The position numbers and the translations under genes are program-made. A stretch of DNA of 64,000 bases from Levilactobacillus yonginensis (lineage in GTDB: Bacteria; Bacillota; Bacilli; Lactobacillales; Lactobacillaceae). Below, piece after piece: positions 59,585 through 64,000 of this stretch. A model generated the notes under the pieces. That model saw only the letters and a program-made list of their open reading frames with translations, ran no database searches and had not been told where the DNA came from. The stretch is taken from the NCBI RefSeq assembly GCF_003946265.1, contig NZ_RHNO01000012.1, positions 17,382 through 81,381 on the forward strand. Reading direction: 5' to 3'. The number at the start of each line of letters is the position of its first letter. Positions within the stretch are counted from its first letter, which is position 1.

Positions 59585-61354
59585 ATGAACCGAAAAGCAA
59601 CTTTACTTCTACTCAGCATAACGTTGGGGGTAGTACAACCAATAAGTGGTTTAGTTATGGGCCATCAACCGACTGCAGTGACTGCGCAGGCGGCTGCAGT
59701 TAAGGCAGATAATCTCACAGGGACCTACGGAGATGTTGCTTGGTATCTAACGCCGAGTGGTGAGCTCCACCTGGGAGCAGGAACTTTACCGGAAGCAAAT
59801 TTAACGAATGTTTCAGTTGGTCAGTTTGCGAGAGTAATTGCCGCGGCTGAGGGTAATTCTGCTCCGACAACTGACGAAGCGCAGGCGGTGGCTGATCAGG
59901 TCACGAAAGTGGTTTTTGATGGCCCCGTCAAGGCGCCTAAAAATGCAACCGGGTTATTTAGTCAGCTGCGAAATGTCACGGATTACGTTAACCTGGATAA
60001 ACTGAACACGTCTGATACGACCACCATGAGTCGGATGTTCTATGATACGACTTGGAAATCAGTGACGACAACGATTGACGTTTCTCACTTTGATACCAGT
60101 AAGGTCACGGACATGAGCTTCATGTTTCAAGGGCAGGGTCAGGTCACAGCCTTGGATGTCCAAAACTTTGATACAAGTTCTTTGGTAAACGCAACATCTG
60201 CGTTCTGGGGGACCAAGAGCATCAAGGAATTAAACTTTGCAAATGGGACTTTTGCGAATTTCAAAAGTTCTAGTTATATGTTGACCAACTCTGGAGTGGA
60301 AAAGGTTAGTCTGCCAAAGTTTGCGCCAGCAGCTAACTTCTCTGGTTACTACATGTTCTATGGTACGTCGACTATCCGGCAGATTACCTTTGGTCCACAG
60401 ACAGCCTTTATTGACAAGGCCAACACGGGCTTGGATGATGCTCCAACCGATTCTGACGACTACACCGGTAAGTGGCAGGCAGTTGGTTCAGGGACTGCCC
60501 AGAACCCGCTAGGCGACCATTTTGACACGGGTAAAGCAATCGTTGCTCAGTATACGACTGCTGACCGGCCGACTAGTTTAGAGACGTATGTCTGGGAGCC
60601 AGTCAATCGGGTGATTGAACCGACGACGCCACCAATCGTTCCACCAACAGAGCAGGCCCAACCAGTTACCGTGCAGTATTTAGACCAGAATCAACGTAAA
60701 CTCGCTGACAATCAGGTATTATCTGGTGAGCTTGGAGCCAGCTATTCAGCCAAACAGTTAGCTTTTAATGGTTATAAATTGGCTAAGGTAACGGGGCAAA
60801 CAACTGGTGCTTACACCACCCAAACCCAAACGGTAACCTTCCACTACGTGCCTAACCTCTCCACTGGTGGGGATGGGGCGTCAGTGGCACCAATCTCAAG
60901 CGTTGTGTACGCTACGAAGAAAATTGGGTTATACAGCAGTAAAAACTTCTCTAAAAAGACGCTTAAGCATTGGTACAGTAAGCAGAAACGGGTTAACCGG
61001 CCCATGTTTGTGGTGAAGGGGATGGCCACATCTAAGAACGGCAACTTACGTTACAAGGTTAAAGACGTCAATCATCGGTCGAAGACAGCGGGGAAAACTG
61101 GTTATATTACAGCTAAAAAGGCTTTTGTCAGCTCCGTCTACTATCAGACGAAACAAAAGAAGGTTCGTGTAATTAATGTAAAAGGTGTTAACCGCTATCA
61201 GCAAAAATCGTTAAAGACCAAGAACGGCCACTATCGCAAGGGTCAAATTTTAAAGGTCAAGAAGATTGTCGCTTATAACAAGACGACCCGTTTCCAGCTG
61301 ACAAATGGCAAGTACGTGACTGCGAATAAAAAGTTAGTTATGGTGACGCCATAA
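59585..61354 (+). CDS. Secreted BspA-like surface protein (DUF285, MucBP, DUF5776)
   Basis: 589 residues. After a signal peptide (cleavage near AQAAA) a DUF285/BspA-like region (about 45-330) has the repeats MSRMFYDTTWK and DMSFMFQGQG, forming a leucine-rich-like fold. A MucBP domain (about 358-420; VTVQYLDQNQRKLADNQVLSGELG...GYKLAKV...VTFHYVP) follows. Two C-terminal DUF5776-type repeats (about 435-585; YATKKIGLYSSKNFSKKTLKHWY and KKVRVINVKGVNRYQQKSL) are basic and probably bind the wall. There is no LPxTG motif, so attachment is by the C-terminal domains. It may bind mucin or host matrix. Confidence 0.85.
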   Translation: MNRKATLLLLSITLGVVQPISGLVMGHQPTAVTAQAAAVKADNLTGTYGDVAWYLTPSGELHLGAGTLPEANLTNVSVGQFARVIAAAEGNSAPTTDEAQAVADQVTKVVFDGPVKAPKNATGLFSQLRNVTDYVNLDKLNTSDTTTMSRMFYDTTWKSVTTTIDVSHFDTSKVTDMSFMFQGQGQVTALDVQNFDTSSLVNATSAFWGTKSIKELNFANGTFANFKSSSYMLTNSGVEKVSLPKFAPAANFSGYYMFYGTSTIRQITFGPQTAFIDKANTGLDDAPTDSDDYTGKWQAVGSGTAQNPLGDHFDTGKAIVAQYTTADRPTSLETYVWEPVNRVIEPTTPPIVPPTEQAQPVTVQYLDQNQRKLADNQVLSGELGASYSAKQLAFNGYKLAKVTGQTTGAYTTQTQTVTFHYVPNLSTGGDGASVAPISSVVYATKKIGLYSSKNFSKKTLKHWYSKQKRVNRPMFVVKGMATSKNGNLRYKVKDVNHRSKTAGKTGYITAKKAFVSSVYYQTKQKKVRVINVKGVNRYQQKSLKTKNGHYRKGQILKVKKIVAYNKTTRFQLTNGKYVTANKKLVMVTP

Positions 61355-61385
61355 GTTGGGAATCAACCAGATTAAAGATGTTCAC

Positions 61386-61425
61386 AAAAAGCTACGACGC
61401 AAAGACAATTGCGTCGTAGCTTTTT
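61386..61425. terminator. Bidirectional terminator between convergent genes
   Basis: AAAAAGCTACGACGCAA and TTGCGTCGTAGCTTTTT form a 17-bp perfect stem around AGACAA. Confidence 0.92.
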
Positions 61426-61475
61426 CAATACTTGTAGGGCCGATTCAACGGCTAATAAATTAAAGGTTAGGAACT

Positions 61476-62045
61476 TCAATCCGAATCTTTTTGATGGTCA
61501 ATGGTCGGAGCCACACTCCCAGACTGTGCTGGATGCGGGACCCAGGCGTGGTTATGCAGCAACTCGGGTAATTTTTGCTGATGCCGAGCCCACCGGTTCA
61601 GGATAGCAGCCAGGCAAACAATTAGTGCCTCATGATCTGGTTGATCAACGGTCAATTCAACGGTACCGCCCCCGGAGTGATCGATAACTGCAATCGTGGC
61701 TATCTGGTCACGGCCGTGATAGATACGAAACCGCCCACTGGTTAAACTTCCCATGATGACCCAGTTCAATCCGCGAACGAAGAGAACTTCACGAATCACG
61801 CCGAAGGTTTTACTAACACGGCCCACAACCTGGCGGTGATAGACTAATCGAAATTTTGGCAAGAGACCTAATGATTCTTGTTTAACTTCGGCTTCCAATT
61901 CCCCCGCGATGGTATAAACGGAAAGAACGTCAGCTCGGAGCCCCCATTTTCCGACCAATAAATAACAAGATTGGTTCTGTTCGTCGTGGATCACAGTTGT
62001 CGCCTTGGCGGAAAGGGCAGCTTCATTTAGATAAAGTTTACGCAT
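61476..62045 (-). CDS. LURP-one-related (YxjI-like) protein
   Basis: 189 residues from ATG at 62045 with AAAGGAGG upstream. The tubby-like LURP-one fold is suggested by YLLVGKWGLRADVLSVYTIAGELEAEVKQESLGLLPKFRLVY, then VVGRVSKTFG and FRIYHGRDQIATI, with short beta strands. The last part (about 165-189) is polar. B. subtilis YxjI is the nearest known relative by pattern; the function is not known. Confidence 0.7.
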   Translation of the reverse strand: MRKLYLNEAALSAKATTVIHDEQNQSCYLLVGKWGLRADVLSVYTIAGELEAEVKQESLGLLPKFRLVYHRQVVGRVSKTFGVIREVLFVRGLNWVIMGSLTSGRFRIYHGRDQIATIAVIDHSGGGTVELTVDQPDHEALIVCLAAILNRWARHQQKLPELLHNHAWVPHPAQSGSVAPTIDHQKDSD

Positions 62046-62098
62046 GGGGACCTCCTTTACAACTTATTCAGATTCACGTCACCTACATTCTATCATGT

Positions 62099-62126
62099 TT
62101 GACCTGATGTCGGTGGATAATATCAT
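62099..62126 (+). promoter_or_regulatory. Putative ung promoter
   Basis: -35 TTGACC (62099-62104), 16-base spacer, -10 TATCAT (62121-62126). Confidence 0.45.
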
Positions 62127-62168
62127 TTGCGGTCGCTTTATGATAGAATAAAGGGCGAGGTGTTGGGA

Positions 62169-62888
62169 ATGAAACCGTTTATTCATAATGATTGGTGGCC
62201 GGTACTCGAACCCGAGTTTGAACAAGCTTACTATCAACAATTACGTGAGTTCTTAGTCGAGGAGTATCAGCATTATCAAATTTATCCAGACATGTATCAC
62301 ATCTTTACCGCGTTCGAGTGGACGCCATTTAGCCAGGTAAAGGTCGTCATTCTGGGACAGGACCCGTACCATAATCCGGGACAGGCTCACGGGTGTAGTT
62401 TTTCTGTGTTGCCCGGCACAAAAATTCCACCGTCGTTAGTGAATATTTACAAGGAATTAGAGAGTGATTTGGGAATCCAACCTGTCACGCATGGCTACCT
62501 TGAAAAGTGGGCCAAGCAAGGTGTGTTGCTTCTCAACTCTGTGTTAACGGTTCGTTACGGCAAGGCCTTTTCACACAAGGGGCATGGCTGGGAACGACTG
62601 ACCGACGCGGCAATTGCCAAGTTATCGGCACGGCCGGAACCCGTTGTCTTTATCTTGTGGGGTAATGCAGCGCGTTCGAAGATCAAATTGATCGATACGC
62701 AGACTAATATTGTTCTTCAGTCGGCGCACCCGAGTCCGTTATCCGCTAACCGGGGATTCTTTGGTTCCAAGCCCTTTTCTAAAACCAACATCGCATTGAC
62801 ATCATTAGGTGAAAGCCCCATCGATTGGCAGCTCCCAGAGCATGTCGATATCGACGAGGGGCCAGACACGGCATCCAACCAGGCATAG
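62169..62888 (+). CDS. ung: Uracil-DNA glycosylase
   Basis: 239 residues. The water-activating motif [13 protein letters not shown] (about 66-78) and the DNA-intercalating loop [11 protein letters not shown] (about 190-200) are intact. It removes uracil from DNA. ATG at 62169 is preferred over the upstream in-frame ATG because GAGGTG lies eight bases before it. The last 20 residues are acidic. It lies 45 bases before pta. Confidence 0.95.
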   Translation: MKPFIHNDWWPVLEPEFEQAYYQQLREFLVEEYQHYQIYPDMYHIFTAFEWTPFSQVKVVILGQDPYHNPGQAHGCSFSVLPGTKIPPSLVNIYKELESDLGIQPVTHGYLEKWAKQGVLLLNSVLTVRYGKAFSHKGHGWERLTDAAIAKLSARPEPVVFILWGNAARSKIKLIDTQTNIVLQSAHPSPLSANRGFFGSKPFSKTNIALTSLGESPIDWQLPEHVDIDEGPDTASNQA

Positions 62889-62933
62889 CATAAGAGAATT
62901 GATTCGTGGGATATTTTATGGAGGTCACCATTT

Positions 62934-63911
62934 ATGGAACTTTTTGATAGTCTTAAACAAAAGATCAACGGACAAAACAAAACCATTGTATTTCCTGAAG
63001 GGGAAGATGTACGAGTATTAGGCGCCGCTAGCCGTTTAGCCGCTGACGGGCTGATCAAGGCCATCGTCTTAGGCAAGCAAAGTGAAATCGAAAAGACGGC
63101 CACCGATAACGCCATCGACCTAAGTCCATTAGAAATTTTGGACCCTGCTACGATGCCAGCTGACAAGCACCAAGCAATGCTAGATGCTTTAGTTGAACGG
63201 CGTCACGGCAAGAATACTGTTGAACAGGCTGAAAAGATGCTGGAAGACCCCAACTACATTGGGACCATGATGGTTTACATGGATCAAGCTGATGGGATGG
63301 TCTCCGGTGCCATTCATCCAACTGGTGATACGGTTCGTCCTGCCTTACAAATTATCAAGACTAAGGAAGGCGTTAAGCGAATCAGCGGAGCCTTCATCAT
63401 GCAAAAGGGTGATGAACGTTACGTCTTTGCTGACTGTGCCATCAACATTGAATTAGATGCTGCTGGGATGGCTGAAGTTGCCGTTGAGAGTGCGCATACG
63501 GCTAAAGTCTTTGATATCGACCCTAAAGTTGCTCTGCTGAGCTTCTCTACCAAGGGTTCTGCCAAGGGTGAAATGGTCACCAAGGTTCAGGAAGCTACCA
63601 AGATTGCTCATGAAACGGCACCAGATTTGGCCGTTGATGGGGAATTACAATTTGACGCTTCCTTTGTCCCAAGTGTTGCCGCCCAAAAGGCCCCTGATTC
63701 TAAAGTTGCTGGTCACGCCAACGTCTTTGTCTTCCCAGAATTACAATCCGGGAACATTGGCTACAAGATTGCACAACGCTTCGGTGGATTTGAAGCGATT
63801 GGACCAATCCTGCAAGGCTTGAACAAGCCGGTTTCTGACTTGTCTCGTGGTTGCAACGAAGAGGACGTTTACAAGGTTGCCATTATCACGGCTGCTCAGT
63901 CTTTAAACTAA
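62934..63911 (+). CDS. pta: Phosphate acetyltransferase
   Basis: 325 residues. FPEGEDVRVLGAASRLAADG, MVSGAIHPTGDTVRPALQI and FPELQSGNIGYKIAQRFGGFEAIGPILQGLNKPVSDLSRG are the family patterns. It interconverts acetyl-CoA and acetyl phosphate. In heterofermenters it provides acetyl-CoA for ethanol formation from acetyl phosphate. ATG has GGAGG eight bases upstream. A terminator follows. Confidence 0.96.
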   Translation: MELFDSLKQKINGQNKTIVFPEGEDVRVLGAASRLAADGLIKAIVLGKQSEIEKTATDNAIDLSPLEILDPATMPADKHQAMLDALVERRHGKNTVEQAEKMLEDPNYIGTMMVYMDQADGMVSGAIHPTGDTVRPALQIIKTKEGVKRISGAFIMQKGDERYVFADCAINIELDAAGMAEVAVESAHTAKVFDIDPKVALLSFSTKGSAKGEMVTKVQEATKIAHETAPDLAVDGELQFDASFVPSVAAQKAPDSKVAGHANVFVFPELQSGNIGYKIAQRFGGFEAIGPILQGLNKPVSDLSRGCNEEDVYKVAIITAAQSLN

Positions 63912-63959
63912 TTGAATTTATCAGGCTCTTTGTCAACCGGTGTTGATGAAGGGATTTTC

Positions 63960-63994
63960 AGAGGTTCAATTCACTTTCGAATTGGACCTCTTTT
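63960..63994 (+). terminator. Terminator after pta
   Basis: AGAGGTTCAATTC/GAATTGGACCTCT stem with ACTTTC loop, followed by TTTT. Confidence 0.85.
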
Positions 63995-64000
63995 CTGTAT

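Overview
The window is core chromosome of a low-to-medium GC Gram-positive bacterium of the Lactobacillaceae. The evidence is the gene content and order (ydiF-rex-groESL, secA-prfB, phoPR-pst-phoU, hprK-lgt-gpsA-galU-trxB, uvrBA, rapZ-yvcK-whiA, cggR-gap-pgk-tpiA-eno, secG-est-rnr-smpB, ung-pta), the strong AGGAGG ribosome binding sites, the CIRCE/CtsR/cre/LexA operator types and the MucBP/DUF5776 surface protein architecture. A relative of Levilactobacillus or Lactiplantibacillus fits, but I cannot fix the species from the sequence alone. Nothing looks like a prophage, an insertion sequence, a CRISPR array or a defence island.

Layout. 0-11 kb: the N-terminus of a secreted protein (minus), an ABC-F protein (minus), rex, groES-groEL under CIRCE, a KimA-type potassium importer, lrgAB (minus) with a cre site in its promoter, and tagO. 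11-14 kb: a YigZ protein divergent from comFA-comFC. 14-18.5 kb: hpf, secA and prfB with its programmed +1 frameshift. 18.5-27 kb: a PDZ membrane protein, phoPR, then pstSCAB1B2-phoU behind a four-repeat Pho box. 27-34 kb: pspC-yvlD, hprK-lgt-gpsA-galU, trxB, and an HD hydrolase with an acetyltransferase-like partner. 34-39 kb: uvrB-uvrA with a LexA box. 39-43 kb: a DUF308 membrane protein, then rapZ-yvcK-whiA.

43-46.3 kb: clpP (minus) with a CtsR box, a LytTR regulator plus LiaF-like protein, and two identical tRNA-Arg(CCG) genes flanking an ECF transporter S-component gene. 46.5-52.3 kb: the glycolytic cluster. 52.4-55.2 kb: an LPHTG-anchored protein with a 17-copy hexanucleotide repeat, and a ClC antiporter. 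55.2-59.2 kb: secG-est-rnr-smpB. 59.5-64 kb: a second secreted surface protein (DUF285/MucBP/DUF5776), a LURP-one protein, ung and pta.

The sequence shows several stress and metabolic circuits acting side by side: HrcA (groESL), CtsR (clpP), LexA (uvrBA), CcpA (cre at lrgA and at the first gene; HprK is encoded here), PhoP (pst) and Rex (its own promoter, and a near-consensus box before cggR-gap). I found no clearly new multi-gene system. The most interesting items are the Rex/cre-like palindrome before the glycolytic operon, the duplicated tRNA-Arg bracket around the ECF gene, the (CCAACA)17 tract in a wall-anchored protein, the composite operator of rex, the LexA operator followed at once by a terminator-like hairpin before uvrB, and the LytTR/LiaF-like pair without a histidine kinase.
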